From Dryas octopetala (Eukaryota > Streptophyta > Magnoliopsida > Rosales > Rosaceae): 64,000 nt of DNA. A program made the translations under genes and the position numbers. The notes beneath the pieces were generated by a model. The model ran no database searches. It had not been told where the DNA came from and saw nothing but the letters and a program-made list of their open reading frames with translations. How positions within the stretch are numbered: the first letter of the stretch is position 1; each line of letters starts with the position of its first letter. Below, piece after piece: positions 11,248 to 23,304 of the stretch. Location: positions 21,413,454-21,477,453 of the forward strand of contig OY992833.1 in the NCBI GenBank assembly GCA_963921425.1. The letters are read 5' to 3'.

Positions 11248-14200
11248 ATGGGTACAGTTGGTGATAAGTGGGATGATGAGTGCTCTGTCATTGGAGACAA
11301 AGGAGAAGTCGGCTTCATAGATTTCGGGGATGATAAGTCGGTGTGTGGTTACAACCCAGTTGAAGGGGGTCAAATTGTTGTTTCAGTTCCATTCCCTTAT
11401 AGGGATGGAAAGCCTCAATCAGTAATAATCGGAGAAACAGCTGCAGATAAGATAACTATTGAGAACACCACTGATGAATCAGTGGAACTATGGCGTGTTA
11501 ATATTTATGCCTCAAACCCTGAGGACTCTTTCAAGCTTTCTCTGATGGAACCTCCAAATGCAAACTCTGATGCGGAAACCATCCGAAACTTTGTTGAGCT
11601 CACTTGCTTGGAGGACACAGTGCTTCATCCAGGCGATACTTTGACTGTATGGGTATCTTGCAAACCCAAGGCAATTGGTTTGCAAACATGTATTGTGCAA
11701 GTTGATCTGGAGTCTGAAAGGATTGAAAGAGTTGTTTTTCTCTTAGTAGATGATAAGATCGCCCAATCTTTGGTCTCAAGGAGGCCATACACAAAAAGCA
11801 CTAGAAAGAAACAATTTGCTGTGGATTGCTTTGTTGTGAGTGGTTCACGTCCTAGTAGATCAACAGACCGAAGCTTCAAAAATAGGCTTCCTCGATATGA
11901 CATTCCAAATGACATTAGAGAATTGCTTGAGAGCGGTCAAATTCCTGATATTGTGACAGAAGGTCTTACAAGGAAAAACTATGGCCCTTACTTCAAAAAT
12001 TTACTCATCATGGAAGAAATACAACTAGAGGTAACTTCATTTTTTAACAACACTCTTGTTAAGATTTTTTCCTATTTGTGCTGAACTTGGTGATTGCTTC
12101 AGGAAAGCATGAGGAGTCATGCAATGGAAGGTGTTCTTTTGAGGAAGAGGGGACATCAATTTTTGTCCCTTGAAGTCCCAGGGCTTGCTGAGAGAAGACC
12201 TTCACTTGTCCGTGGGGATCATATTTTTGCCAAGCCTTCCCATTTATATGCACATGAGACAACTCCTCCATATCAGGTTGTTCTGGTTAAATGAAAAATT
12301 CTGTCATCAAGTGCTCAAGACTAAACATCTAATGGGTTTACTCATTGCTATGATATTTAGTATTATGAATTACCTGGATATTGGGATTATTTATTTATTT
12401 ATCTATCTATTTTTAAATGTTTAGCCCTACCAAGATTATAGGTTTGGACTGTGGTCCACTAGGGATGTTATTATCATCCCATATTATTTATGTTCTAAAC
12501 ATCCTATTATCCTTCTTTCAGTTAATAATGTTATCATAGACTTGAACTCATCCTCTAAAAGTGACTTTTGGCCAAAGAAAATAATTGAAAGGATCATTAC
12601 TTTGATCTTTGGAAAAGTTGACCATTCATGAATTGTTCCAATATGATTTGGTTAGTTTATCCATGTAGAATGAGAATTTCATCCATGCACATGCATTGTG
12701 TTTCACAAGCTGCTGGCTAATACATGTATTGGGTTTATTTTTCACTAATACTCAACTGTTTTCATGTTATTTTAATATCCAGATTTCTATAGCTTATCTT
12801 TTAAAAAATTTAATGCGTTTTTCAGGGTTATATCCACCGTGTTGAGGCTGATGAAATTTTCTTGAGCTTTGCCCAAGAATTTCACTCACAACACAGAGAT
12901 GGCAATCTTTATAATGTGCAATTCACATATAATCGAGTCAGCATGAGAAGATTATATCAAGCCATTGATGCTGCGGAAGAGTTAGACAGATCGTTCCTAT
13001 TTCCATCTGAGTCCTCCCAAAGAAGGTTGATTAGACCCATTCATCTTGAGCCTATATCCTGTACACTTAATGAGAAGCAAATGTGTTCAGTTGGGATGAT
13101 CCTTGGCTGCAAAGGAGGACCACCTTATGTGATTTATGGGCCTCCTGGCACAGGTAAGACTATGACAGTAGTGGAAGCAATCCTCCAACTCTACACAACT
13201 CGGAAGAAAGCTCGAATCCTTGTGTGTGCACCTTCAAATAGTGCAGCAGACCACATTATGGAGAAACTCCTCAATGCAAACGTCGATGAAATGCAGAGTG
13301 AAATATTCAGGCTCAATGCCTCTTCCCGTCCTTATGAAGATGTCAAGCCTAATCATATTGACTTCTGCTTCTTTAATGATGACCATGTCTTCGACTGTCC
13401 TGCACTGTCTGACCTCAAGTGGTATAGGATCATCATATCAACCTATACGAGTGCCTCTCTTCTTTATGCGGCAGGTGTCCAGCGAAGCCATTTCTCTCAT
13501 ATTATCTTGGATGAGGCAGGCCAAGCTTCAGAACCAGAAACAATGATACCGATATCGAATCTTCTCAGTAGGAATACAGTTGTTGTTCTTGCTGGAGACC
13601 CTATGCAATTAGGTCCAATTGTAAACTCCAGGCAAGCAGAATCCTTTGGTTTGGGGAGATCATATTTGGAGAGGATGTTCGAATGTGGATTTTATAGCAG
13701 TGGGGATAAGCACTATGTAACCAAATTGGTCAGAAATTATCGATGTCACCCAGAAATACTGTATCTCCCAAATATGCTGTTTTATGGGCTAGAGTTGATT
13801 GCTTGTAAAGATGACTCAAATTCCTTCATAACAAGGGTGGACCTTCTTCCTAACAGGGATTTCCCTGTTCTTTTCTTTGGCATCCAAGGCTGTGATGAGA
13901 GGGAAGGAAGTAATCCATCGTGGTTTAACCGGACCGAGGCAAGTAAGGTAGTTGAGGTCACTAAGAGATTGACAGAAGGAAAAAAACTGAGTGAGGAAGA
14001 TATTGGGATTATAACGCCTTATCGACAACAAGTGCTCAAATTGAAGCAAGCTTTCGAAAACTTAGAAATGCCTGACATCAAGGTTGGAAGTGTTGAGCAA
14101 TTTCAAGGACAAGAGAGGCAAGTTATTATAATATCCACTGTCCGGTCGACTATCAAACACAATGAATTTGACAGAACATATTGTTTGGGATTTTTGAGCA

Positions 14201-14708
14201 ATCCCAAGCGGTTTAATGTGGCTGTTACACGTGCTAAGTCCTTGCTAATTGTAATTGGGAACCCACACATTATCAGCAAGGTATTGTGTTGTCTTACAGG
14301 TTACAGGAAATTATCTCCAATCGACTCAGATTTATATAGAGAATCCTGTGCAATCCAAGGATTTACTTTCTTATGAGTTCAGTTTGGTTTTTGCAGGATC
14401 CGAACTGGAACAAGCTTCTTTGGCATTGTGCAGACAACAACTCCTATCAGGGTTGTAATCTCCCTGAGAAGCAGGAGTTAGTTTATGAGGACCCCAGGCA
14501 GGAAAATCTCTTGAACAACAATGAAGAAAACACTCTGCTCTCTGGAGATGATGGGTGGGCTCAAGAATCCTTGCAAACAGGAGTTGATGGGTGGGTTCAA
14601 GAATCCTTGCAAACAGGAGATGGTGGGTGGGCTCAAGGGTCCTGGCAAACAGAAGTTCCCAAACCTGTCACCGATGAAGCTGAATGGTCTGATGGCTGGA
14701 AAGACTAG
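11248..14708 (+). CDS. SDE3: SDE3-type RNA helicase (Upf1-like superfamily 1), RNA silencing
   Basis: Four exons, 11248-12030, 12103-12276, 12826-14280 and 14397-14708 (all GT-AG), give 907 residues. SDE3, the plant relative of MOV10/Armitage, is an RNA helicase that works with AGO proteins in amplification of RNA silencing. Visible motifs: Walker A GPPGTGKT (424-431), DEAG box (548-551), VEQFQGQE (about 742-749) and FNVAVTRA (782-789). The C-terminus has four GW/DGW motifs (about 857, 869, 881, 904), the AGO-hook that binds Argonaute in Arabidopsis SDE3. The N-terminus, from [17 protein letters not shown], also matches the family. A 5' UTR intron is likely, with acceptor AG at 11233-11234. 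An alternative short ATG frame at 11228-11248 ends overlapping the start codon but may lie in that intron. No frameshifts were seen, and the gene looks functional. Confidence 0.95.
14550..14657 (+). repeat. Three 36-bp in-frame repeats coding the SDE3 GW motifs
   Basis: The last exon of SDE3 carries three consecutive 12-codon units: [24 protein letters not shown] and [12 protein letters not shown]. Each unit supplies one GW dipeptide of the AGO-hook. The first two are close to identical at the DNA level, so the array is recent. Confidence 0.85.
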
Positions 14709-15025
14709 GTTTTTGAATACATGAATTAAATAGAAAGCATTTTTCCTTATATACTATGAATCTATAGGGCTTTAGAAGGGATGTTTGCCAGAAATATATT
14801 TTCATTCCTTTGCGATGTGTTATGAATTTGAAGCAGGATTTGTGGAGCTAATCTGAAGAACTGCAGTTAATTCAGTGCGTCTGAGGTTCAAGTTGATTTT
14901 ATAATTAATGCAGATTAGTTACTTATAATATCCTTCAAAGTAGTTAGCATATTATTATACAAGTATAAAGCAGAGATGAGCGTATGTGAATTTCATTTGA
15001 CTACTGCTGTATTGAATTAAGATTG

Positions 15026-15331
15026 CTATACCATTTTCAGAACATTCATGAATGAAAAAGTTTTATCTACAATCTGAAAGTACCAACAAGCGTGAGAGAC
15101 ATCAAACCAAGTATAAGGTGCATGATCTGAGGAGTATAGTTCTACAGGTGAGTGGAAACGGGAACAAGGAAAATCAGTATGGCAGGTAGAAGCCAAGCAT
15201 TGCTTCATTGCTGTTGACACAATGTCTGGTTCTAGTGCAGAGCTTGGGACAAAGCTTTGGTTGTGTGCTTGAATCCTTTGTTGCTTGGTGTTAAGCCCAT
15301 CAAAGGAGATGAAGCATTCTCAGAACCTGCA
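15026..15331 (-). pseudogene. Orphan copy of the last exon of the neighbouring lipid-transfer gene
   Basis: Read on the minus strand, a splice-acceptor-like TTTTGCAG is followed by GSENASSPLMGLTP. This matches the GSKNASSPLMGFTP start of the last exon of the lipid-transfer gene at 16841-18013, and similarity continues to the end of that exon. No signal-peptide or eight-cysteine exon accompanies it, so it cannot encode a lipid-transfer protein. It lies convergently next to the intact SDE3 gene, exactly as the intact exon lies next to the SDE3 fragment. It is one arm of the same tandem duplication. Confidence 0.75.
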
Positions 15332-15414
15332 AAATACTGAACACTAAACTTAAACAATAGGTAGTCAAAGTGTCAAACCATGTTTTCCATTGCTCATTTA
15401 TGGCCCCTTCCACA

Positions 15415-16540
15415 ATGGAAAATTATGAAAACCTTCTAAACATGCTTTCCAGAAATCCGGAAGTTTTAAAATATCCAAAATTTTAGAAAATGCCTTTGGA
15501 AACTTTCAATATAAATTTTGGAAATTTTCAGACCTCTATTGACTCAAGTGACAAATGATGTAATAAGTTTTGAAAATATTTAATGGCCCAACAATTTCAT
15601 CCCAACTTAGATGTAAGTTAAAAAAGAGTACAATGTATAAATGACCTGCAAGTTAAAAAATAATAATTTGGAGAAATAGTTAGAGAAAGAAGCCTATTCC
15701 ATAAGTTTTAGCTGGGAGAGCCATATGGGTTGATCTCATAGTGGGCCTCGCGTTTAAGTGGTATTGCTGAAAGCCCATAGGTCTGGAAAGCCATTCATCC
15801 CTGATCCGGCCCAATTGACGCAACTCGGAAGAAAGTTGGAATCCTTGTGTGTGCACCTTGAAATAGTGCAGCAGACCACATGCATTATGGAGAAACATGT
15901 CAATGCAGACGACAATGAAATTCAGAGTGAAATATTCAGGCTGAATACCCCTCCCCGTCCTTATGAAGATGTCAAGCCTAATTATATTGACTTCTGCAGT
16001 TCTGCTCCTTTAATGATGACTACATCTTGGACTGTCCTCCAATTTCTGACCTCTTGTGGTATGGGATCGATCATCATATCAACCTATAGGAGTGCCTCTC
16101 TTCTTTATGCAGCAGGTGTCCAGCGAGGCCACTTCTCTTATATTATCTTGGATGAGGCAGGCCAGGCTTCAGAACCAGAAACAATGATCCCGATATCGAA
16201 TCTTCTCAATAGGAATACAGTTGTTGTTCTTGCTGGAGATCCTATGCAATTAGGTCCGATTATTCGAATGTGGATTTTATAGCAATGGGGATAAACACTA
16301 TGTAACCAAATTGGTTAGAAATTATCTCTGTCACCCAGAAATTCTGTATCTCCCTAATATGCTGTTTTATGGATGAGAGTTGATTTGTTGTAATGATGAC
16401 TCAAGGTTCCTTCATATCAAGGGTGGACCGGATTTCCCTGTTCTTGTTTTGGCATCCAAGGCTGGGATGAAAGGGAAGGTAGTAATCCATCGTGGTTTAA
16501 CCTGACCGAGGCAGGTAAGGTAGTGCACCCAATAGGGCTT
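15415..16540 (+). pseudogene. Collapsed partial duplicate of SDE3
   Basis: Three pieces of the SDE3 locus are joined here. About 15415-15790 resembles the upstream flank near 9945-10180 (shared CATAAGTTTTAGCTGGG). About 15822-16525 resembles exon 3 from RPYEDVKPN through [19 protein letters not shown] and GDPMQLGP to the region near [14 protein letters not shown]. From about 16530 it resembles the SDE3 3' flank. The N-terminal exons, Walker A and most of the last helicase motifs are absent. Several frameshifts and two internal deletions are present, for example between GDPMQLGPI and the ECGFYSSGD segment. It encodes no helicase. Confidence 0.88.
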
Positions 16541-16840
16541 TAGAATGGATGTTAGCTAGAAATATATTTTCCTTTTCTTTTGCGATGTGCTATGAATGTA
16601 TGGCTCATGATGGAGCTAAATTTCGAAGCAGGATTCGTGAAGCTAATCTAAAGGACTGCAGTTAATTCAGTGTGTCAGCGGTTAAAGTTGGTTTTAAATT
16701 AATGCAGATGAAGTTACTTATAATTTCCTTCAAACTAGTTGGCATATTATTATGCAAGTATAAAAGCAGAGATGAGAGTAGGTGAATTTCATTTGACTAA
16801 TGCTGTATTGAATTCAGATTGCTATACCTTTTCACAACAT

Positions 16841-18013
16841 TCATGAATGCCAAATGTAACACAGGAAATGGCAGAAAAGTTTTATGTACAATCTCAATGT
16901 ACCAACAAGGGTGAGAAACATCAAACTGAGTACGAGTGCATGATCAGATGAGTATAGTGGAAATGGGAATAGGAAGCTCAGTATGGCAGGTAGAAACCAA
17001 GCATTGCTTTTGTAAATTTGCTTCATTGCTGTGGACTCCCTGGCTGGTTCTACTGCTGAGCTTGGTTGTGGGCTTGAATTGTTTGTTGATTCTGGTGTGA
17101 AGCCCATCAAAGGAGATGAAGCATTCTTAGAACCTGCAAAATAATGAACACAATAACTTAAACAATTGCTAGTCAAACCATGTTTACCATTACTCGCTTA
17201 TGAGTATAATACTATTGACCCTTCACCTTGGAGTTATGAATTCTGTGTTCTGGTTTCTGCATTGGGTTTTAGAAAAAAAGTAGAAGTGGGTTTGAAATTT
17301 TGAATCATACCCACCAACTTGTACATCATACATGTAACTCTCTCAAATCTAAATCTTCTTTCAACACAAATAATAATAATAATCTATTTTGAAGGTAAAT
17401 AATCCAAGAAAATTGAGTGAATGAAACTAGATTACCAGAATCAGCAGGACTTGAAATCCCTGAAATTGTTGGGCTGCGGAGAGGAGGGAGTTCTGGTGAC
17501 CCTAAAATTGGATTCATATTCATAGTCTAATTAGTCATAGTTTAAAATAAATTAATAAAGATTGGTAATTTGTGAAGCTATTAATTTAAAGCCTAAAGAG
17601 TGTTTGTTGTCAAAGAAAATGTTCAAGAAAATCAATCAAGAACCTGAGCAGAGCAACTCCAAAGAAGTGCGAACGCGCGTGGCATTGCCGAGAGGACACG
17701 TGGAAGACAGAGAGAGGACTCGGGTGTCGTTCACCGGAAACCCGAGAATCTGAGGGTCCTGGACCAGGTAACAGAGGCACAGGGCGCCGCCGGACTCCGT
17801 CGCCGACGAGAAGGCGTTGCAGCAGTTGGAGGGGGCTGAGTCGGAGAGGTTGTTCGGCGGCGACGACACGTACGGCAGGCACGGCGAGAACCTCACGAGC
17901 TCCTCCGTGCACTCCGATGGCGGCGGCCGCGGAGGTTCTACTGCTGATGCTTCGCCGCCGAGGAGGACGAGCGTCGAGGCCAGGAGGATGGCGATGGCGG
18001 TGGTTGATCTCAT
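16841..18013 (-). CDS. GPI-anchored non-specific lipid-transfer protein (LTPG-like)
   Basis: Three minus-strand exons, 18013-17644, 17501-17436 and 17133-16841, with GT-AG borders in matching phase, give about 242 residues. A signal peptide (MRSTTAIAILLASTLVLLGG) is followed by the eight-cysteine lipid-transfer core with the order C, C, CC, CXC, C, C (SEC, SPC, NCC, LCLC, SSTC, LLC). Then come a Ser/Pro-rich linker and a hydrophobic tail (AWFLPAILSFLFPFPL). LTPGs sit on the outer plasma membrane or wall face and carry lipids for cuticle, suberin or pollen wall. The C-terminal extension after the first hydrophobic run is unusually long, so the true stop or a last small intron could differ. It faces the SDE3 fragment convergently. 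Paralogues follow at 18.6, 21.2, 29.7 and 31.9 kb. Confidence 0.8.
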
Positions 18014-18189
18014 GGTGGTTGAGAATTGAGAGAGATGTGGCGGGAAACAAATTTTTGGTTTTCCGGAAGTACCCTTCTGGTTTCTCTTATTTACGTTTAT
18101 GTACGTGGAGTTTGTGGGGAGGAGAAAATAAAGATAGGCAGTTAGGCAAAGGTTTTGAAGGCTGGCAAGGAAATGCTGACTGCTGAGTG

Positions 18190-18570
18190 CCTCAATAGAA
18201 TATTTTGTTTTTTGTTTTTTCTTTTATGCTAATCAAGGTTAGCTGTTAGAGGCAATTGCTTTAACAAACTGTGAAAAGAGGCTTAGCCAAAAAATGAGTA
18301 ATACTAAAAGATCATATCATATTTTCGATGATATTATATAGTAATTCGTGTATATTTATCGTTTAAATTATTATAGAAAACCGTTGACACATCAATATGT
18401 AATTAATAATAATATGACCAACAAATTTGATACTCTTAACAGTTTGTTATGAGGATTCCTTTAGGATTACTCAGCCTCATAAGAAAGCTAAAAGAGTTCA
18501 AAATCAAATCATTATTTCATAAAATTACATCATACTTCAATTTATTATAGGACAGGTAATAGATAATTAA
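18190..18570. other. Intergenic stretch between two lipid-transfer genes
   Basis: This is the promoter-side flank of the 18-kb gene and the 3' flank of the next. It is AT-rich and no feature was recognised. Confidence 0.5.
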
Positions 18571-18572
18571 AA

Positions 18573-19306
18573 CTAATTCAGTACTTTAAGAGCTTGAAGA
18601 GCCAGGGACAACAACAGCACTAGTGCATGCAGCTTGGTCTTGTCCTCTCCATTTGAGATTTCATCCCCAATTTTGGACATGTTCCATTTGAGATCATCAA
18701 TCTTGGTTACTTGTGGCTGTTGCTTTGGTTCTATTGTAGCATTGCCATTCCGGGTTGAGTTCAATGGAGCCTGGAGTACTTCAAAAGGAGCCATAGGCAC
18801 CACTCCATCAATTGGACGAGAAGGTTGTGTGATCTCATGAGGACCATTTGGTGGAAGCACTAGAGTCTGATCTGGAGCTACAACTTCATAGGGAGGAGAA
18901 GAAAGAATGTAAATATATATGGATAAGTATATAATCTAATGGTGCTAATTAGATCCAGCATATATATAACTATACCTTGGCACTGAGATAAAGGAGGTGC
19001 AGATACGTAACAATTTGATAATGGCAATGACAGTGGGGTGCCTAAAAGAGGTTGTTTTAGTGATGCTGCAACCTGCAGAGAGCACAAGCATCTTTGCCCA
19101 GCTTGGACCATTTGATTCAGGGCTGTGCAGCATGTTTTGTCAATGGAAGTGAAGCCATTGCTTGGTTTCAAGCACTGCTCAATTACTTCTACACCCACCA
19201 TGGAGCAGCCAGGAATTTGGGTTTTAACTGTATGTGGTGAAACACAGAGCAGAAAGGCCAAAATCCAAGTAAATCTGGAGAAAACCAATCCCCATAGACC
19301 CATCAT
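18573..19306 (-). CDS. GPI-anchored lipid-transfer protein (LTPG-like), two exons
   Basis: Exons 19306-18976 and 18877-18573 are joined by a GT-AG intron in phase 1 and give 211 residues. The N-terminus (MMGLWGLVFSRFTWILAFLL) is a signal peptide. The eight-cysteine core reads PGC, EQC, TCC, RCLC, SNC, SQC. The second exon encodes a Pro/Gln/Asn-rich linker with N-glycosylation sites (NST, NAT, NMS) and ends in a hydrophobic run (LHALVLLLSLALQALKVLN), as expected for a GPI-attachment signal. The role is presumably extracellular lipid binding at the cell surface. It lies head-to-tail with the other minus-strand members. Its core is more divergent from the 21-kb and 30-kb genes than they are from each other. 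Confidence 0.85.
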
Positions 19307-20166
19307 TCCTATTGAGCAAAAGGCATCATGTCTCTGTCTCTATATTTATAAGCTACAAGTGATATTTTATGCCTTGTGCATGAGTAGGTGGTTTGCATAT
19401 TTTGCAAGTTTTCTGCATAACTATTACATTACCCTTATTTTCTTTCATTTTTCATTGCACTTTAGAAATGATATCATGAATTCATCTTTGGTACAAAACT
19501 CAAAAGATTTTGATAATCAAGTTGAAAAATCCATTTTGTTAATTTATCTGCATTACAGTTTTCATCAGGATGCTATATTGTTTTTGAGTTTCAATCCATG
19601 ATTATTTAACACCCTGCTACTATTTTTGTTTCCTTTTACCATGACTCCATTAGAACTTTTTCACTCCATGTTAGTTTAACATTGATTCAGTGATCTCATG
19701 AGGTGGGGTAAAAAAACACAAAAAGGATAGAGTTGGACAGTAATAATTTTGTTTTCATATATATGGAGTTATGGACACATACTATTTTGGCCTGCAGGGT
19801 GGGTTGGTAAAATGAAACAAGTCACATGGATTGTGAGGGATACTCATGAAACTGTCAAGGTATTAAGCACATGAGTTCTCAACAACCAAGAAGGCTTTAA
19901 TTTGGTGACTGAGGGACAAGTGAACTGTGAAGCATAAACATGGTGTGCAATGTAAAGCATTGAAACTTCACGAACCAACTTCTAACCATGGGATGAGTTT
20001 GATCTTAAACAGCTTCTATACAATTGTGTAACTCTCAATTCTGCAAATAAGTGCATGGTTCCAGATCAGGATTTGTTTGTTGCTGTCAATTTAGAATACA
20101 AATCATATTTTGCAGCTCAGCTTTTTGTCTGATCTTGTTGGATTTCAGTTATTAAGGCAATTCTTA

Positions 20167-20898
20167 AAGAGAATCAATATTGCTACACTTGAACTAAGAG
20201 AATTAGAGATTAAAAGAAATTCAGTAAAACTGATTTCTATTCAGGCTTAATGATACATGAATTTATGCAGGTCATGAATATGCTTTGATACTATACAGCC
20301 TTTGAGTAGTATGTGGCATACAGTGCAGCTCATTGATTAACGTTTTATTTATCTGAGCTGTACTGTATGCCAATACTGCGAAAGGCTGCAATGATAATGT
20401 TGAGCTGTAAGTTGTCATATGATGCTTTTGCAGGATGAAGTATTCGGGTAGCCTTGTACTACAATTCTCACTACGGCCTTTGTGCAGTATTCGACATCCA
20501 TTAATGCTCACCAACATTTATTTCTTCAACACTTATATACTTTGCATGCTGAATGGTGCAACTCAAAACAGGAAGACTTGAATTCTATTTCCAGCTCAAC
20601 TCTTAATATATATAATGTCGAAGAGACAGATGAGAGGGCAACTCAAAGTAAATCCAACAATGAATCTCATGATAGGAAAATCAGTAATGGCAGGCTCCCT
20701 GATTCAGTTGTTAGAGTACTTAGAGTTAGTTTCTGTTAGGCAACAATCTGCCATTTACAGCTCATGAGTCTGTTTAGAGCTTTGTATAAATAGTTCTATT
20801 GGTATATTATTATTCAATTGAATGAGAAATCAAATGATTTTTACCAAAATGCTTGCTCTTTGATTCTCTTAGCTCAAGCAGGGCAATATTGATCTTCT
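20167..20898. mobile_element. TIR element carrying a microRNA-like hairpin, copy 1
   Basis: The left end AAGAGAATCAATATTG and the right end, read backwards (AGAAGATCAATATTG), continue as imperfect TIRs of about 45 bp sharing CTAAGAGAAT. TTA flanks each side, which would fit a PIF/Harbinger-type 3-bp duplication. There is no transposase. The same element, with the same hairpin, sits at 28705-29425. Confidence 0.6.
20296..20388 (+). ncRNA. Candidate microRNA-like hairpin, copy 1
   Basis: The arms 20296-20332 and 20354-20388 are complementary over about 35 positions with four or five mismatches or bulges and a 21-base loop. The stem contains TGGCATACAG...CAGCTCA on one arm and TGAGCTGTACTGTATGCCA on the other. 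The paralogue at 28844-28945 keeps the same fold with longer pairing. No known microRNA was recognised. Transcription and strand are not shown by the sequence. Confidence 0.45.
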
Positions 20899-21242
20899 TT
20901 AATCCTTTCTATAGTTCAGAATTTGATTTGTGATGCACCAACAGGTATTGGATAGGTTGAGCCTTTGCCAGTCAAGGCTCATATATCAATATTTTACGTC
21001 AGCCATACCAAACCTTTAAGTATCACGGAAACTCAAAGTATGAAGGGTTCCCAACTAATATGAATAAAAATTTATTGCAATGATACAAATATATAATACA
21101 GAAAGGAATGTTTCAATAAATAATCACCCAACATGGCTTACAATGATCTAAAGTAGTCAAAAACAATAGTCACCCTCACACCCCCAAAAGAATACTACTC
21201 AAACAATGTATGAATAGATGCATAGAGACAAATATAATCAAT

Positions 21243-22433
21243 CTAGAAAAAATTCAAAGCTAGAATGCCTGATGCAAATAGCAAAAGAGTGGGTGAGATA
21301 GAGTAAGAGGGCAAGGAAGCCGACGGAGTCAGAACAGGGCGGCTCCCTGTGGTTGCGGTTGGAGCTTCAGAGCCCCCTGTGGAAGATGGTGGAGTTAAAA
21401 GTGGTGTTGTGTCGGATTCCGGTGACTGAGCAGATGAGGTGGGTTCAGGGACAGTCGAAGCTGCTCAAAGACAAACATGTGTTAGGCATCACAATAAGAA
21501 GCTTCACCAATTCAGACACTTGAAAAATTATACATATGCCTTTGCAATGAGACAGACAACTATGTGTAATGTACTAATTTAAAAGATTATTACCTTTTGG
21601 ACTAGATGGTGAAGCTCCAGGAGAGACGGTTGGGGCCAGGGAGATAGGACCTGCCAAATGCAATTTGTCAACATATAATTAAAAAACTTAACTATATATT
21701 ATGAGACATGCTCTCTTTTCAAATGTACATGCTACACTTATGAACCATACATGTGAGATTGTCTAGAAAGTAAATATAACATGTCAGACTGTCTGATAAA
21801 AGAACATAACATCTGTTAGACTCTGTACAGTCTCTTGTCAGATATGTAGACTCTGAATCTGAACCATAACATGTCAAAATTGTTTGATAAGAGAGCATTA
21901 TCATATCTATATAAATATATATATATATATATATTACGGTGATTCAAACTTATAATGGTACCTGGAGCAGGCATAGGTGCACCAGAGGCTGCACATCAAC
22001 AATACCATCTTAGTATTTATACCAAACAAAAAAAATACAGAATCATGTGAGTATTGAAAACCCATCTATGATATGAAATCACAAAAGTTTTTTCACCTTT
22101 GCATTGGAGTGGGACGCCAGGGGTGTTGCAAGCACGAGGGAGAGAGATGGCTAGAGAACGGTTGATGGGTAGTTGGAAGGGGACACTTCCAGTGACAATG
22201 AGGCACAAACAGTCCATGCTGGTACTTGTGAGGGATTTTAGAGAATTGCAACAGTCTGCAGATGGTGAGGTACCATTGGAGCTGCTATTAGTGACAAAAC
22301 TTATGCAGGGGGTGAAGCTAGAAATCGTTGCAGCACTGCAAGGGGTACCAACTTGGCCATAGATTGGCATAGCCAAGACCACAACCATTGCCAATACCAT
22401 AACTAGACGAGGAAAAGGCACTGAAATCTCCAT
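21243..22433 (-). CDS. GPI-anchored lipid-transfer protein (LTPG/xylogen-like), tandem copy 1
   Basis: Four exons, 22433-22097, 21988-21962, 21650-21594 and 21460-21243, all GT-AG and all in phase 1, give 212 residues. A signal peptide (MEISVPFPRLVMVLAMVVVL) precedes an eight-cysteine core (GTPC, FTPC, DCC, CLC, RAC, LQC). A long Pro/Ser/Thr-rich stretch follows, typical of an O-glycosylated linker. The C-terminus is hydrophobic (SPTLLLFASGILALNFF), a GPI-attachment signal. This is the layout of xylogen-like LTPGs, which act at the wall and plasma membrane surface. Its sister at 29736-30759 has the same exon plan, except that exon 3 there is 30 bp shorter. Nothing is broken. Confidence 0.92.
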
Positions 22434-23099
22434 TGAAATTTGGTATTTGGAAGCAATGAATTTGTGTTTCTGTGGGAGTTGGATATGTGTAAGTACAAGT
22501 TTATGGTGTTAGCAGATAGATGGATTTGGTGACTGGTGTTGGGGAGAGAGAAGGATGAGAGAATTTATAGATGAAGAGGATTTAAGTTGGTTTTGGAGCT
22601 CAACTACCTTAACGAACTTTTGTGAAAAAAAGGGGTTTTGAGTAGGTGGGATTAACATTATGTGACATCTATGGAGCCCATTTTGACTTGCATTTTGGCA
22701 CATTGATGATCTGTCACTATGGTTGGTTAATAGCTCAAGTATTATATGGTCCCTTGAGATTCCTTTGTTGATTATACCCATGCCAACATTTTGCTGACCA
22801 ACTTGTGTGCAAAAGTATTGTCTCTGTCTGCGTATTTTATAAACTTCAAGTGATAGTTTGTGCCATGTGTGTGAGTAGGTGGTTTGCATATTTTTGTAAG
22901 TTTACTGCATAACTCTCACATTACCCTTATTTTCTTTCATTTTTTACTTCACTCTAGAAATTATATCATGAGTTCATCTTTGGTACAAAATTCAAAGATT
23001 CTCATAATCAAGTTGATAAATTTTTTTAATTTAAATCACTATCTGTATTACAGTTTTCATCAGTATGGCATATTTTTCAGTTCCAATCCATGATTATTT

Positions 23100-23304
23100 T
23101 GTTGGCGTGAGTTATGAACAGATAGGTGACGTGAGCTGTTCATGGCTTAATTCTAGGAACTAATGAGTGATTGCTAATTTCCTGGCTGTAACTATAGTTG
23201 ACTTTCCAATACTTTCCTAATTGTAATATTTTGAACTTGTATATATTTCCTCCAAACAGGAGATGAATAATATACCTAAAACCCAAAAATACCTTGTGTT
23301 AACA
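23100..23304 (+). repeat. 5' LTR of the Copia element
   Basis: 205 bp, TGTTGGCGTGAG...TGTGTTAACA, a match to the 3' LTR with one visible difference. Confidence 0.96.

Larger units (their letters stand above)
19330..22815. repeat. Tandem duplication, copy 1 (about 3.5 kb)
   Basis: This segment matches 22816-31195 once the Copia element at 23100-28120 is removed. Both copies start near GTCTCTGTCT and share GAGTAGGTGGTTTGCATA, the TIR element with its hairpin, and a whole lipid-transfer gene. Both end near CAACATTTTGCTGACCAA. The order is the same in each, so it is a direct tandem duplication. Identity looks high but not perfect, with scattered indels. Confidence 0.88.

Noticed and set aside
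11228-11248. Upstream ATG frame MSVSVW overlapping the SDE3 start as a regulatory uORF
   Set aside because: A good splice acceptor (AG at 11233-11234) lies inside it, so it is probably partly intronic.
20296-20388. Hairpin as a known microRNA (miR160-like, because of CTGTATGCCA)
   Set aside because: Only the last ten bases resemble miR160. The rest differs, so no family name is given.
20272-20739. Small proteins over the hairpin element in both duplication copies
   Set aside because: The frames differ between the two copies and are not preserved, so non-coding is more likely.
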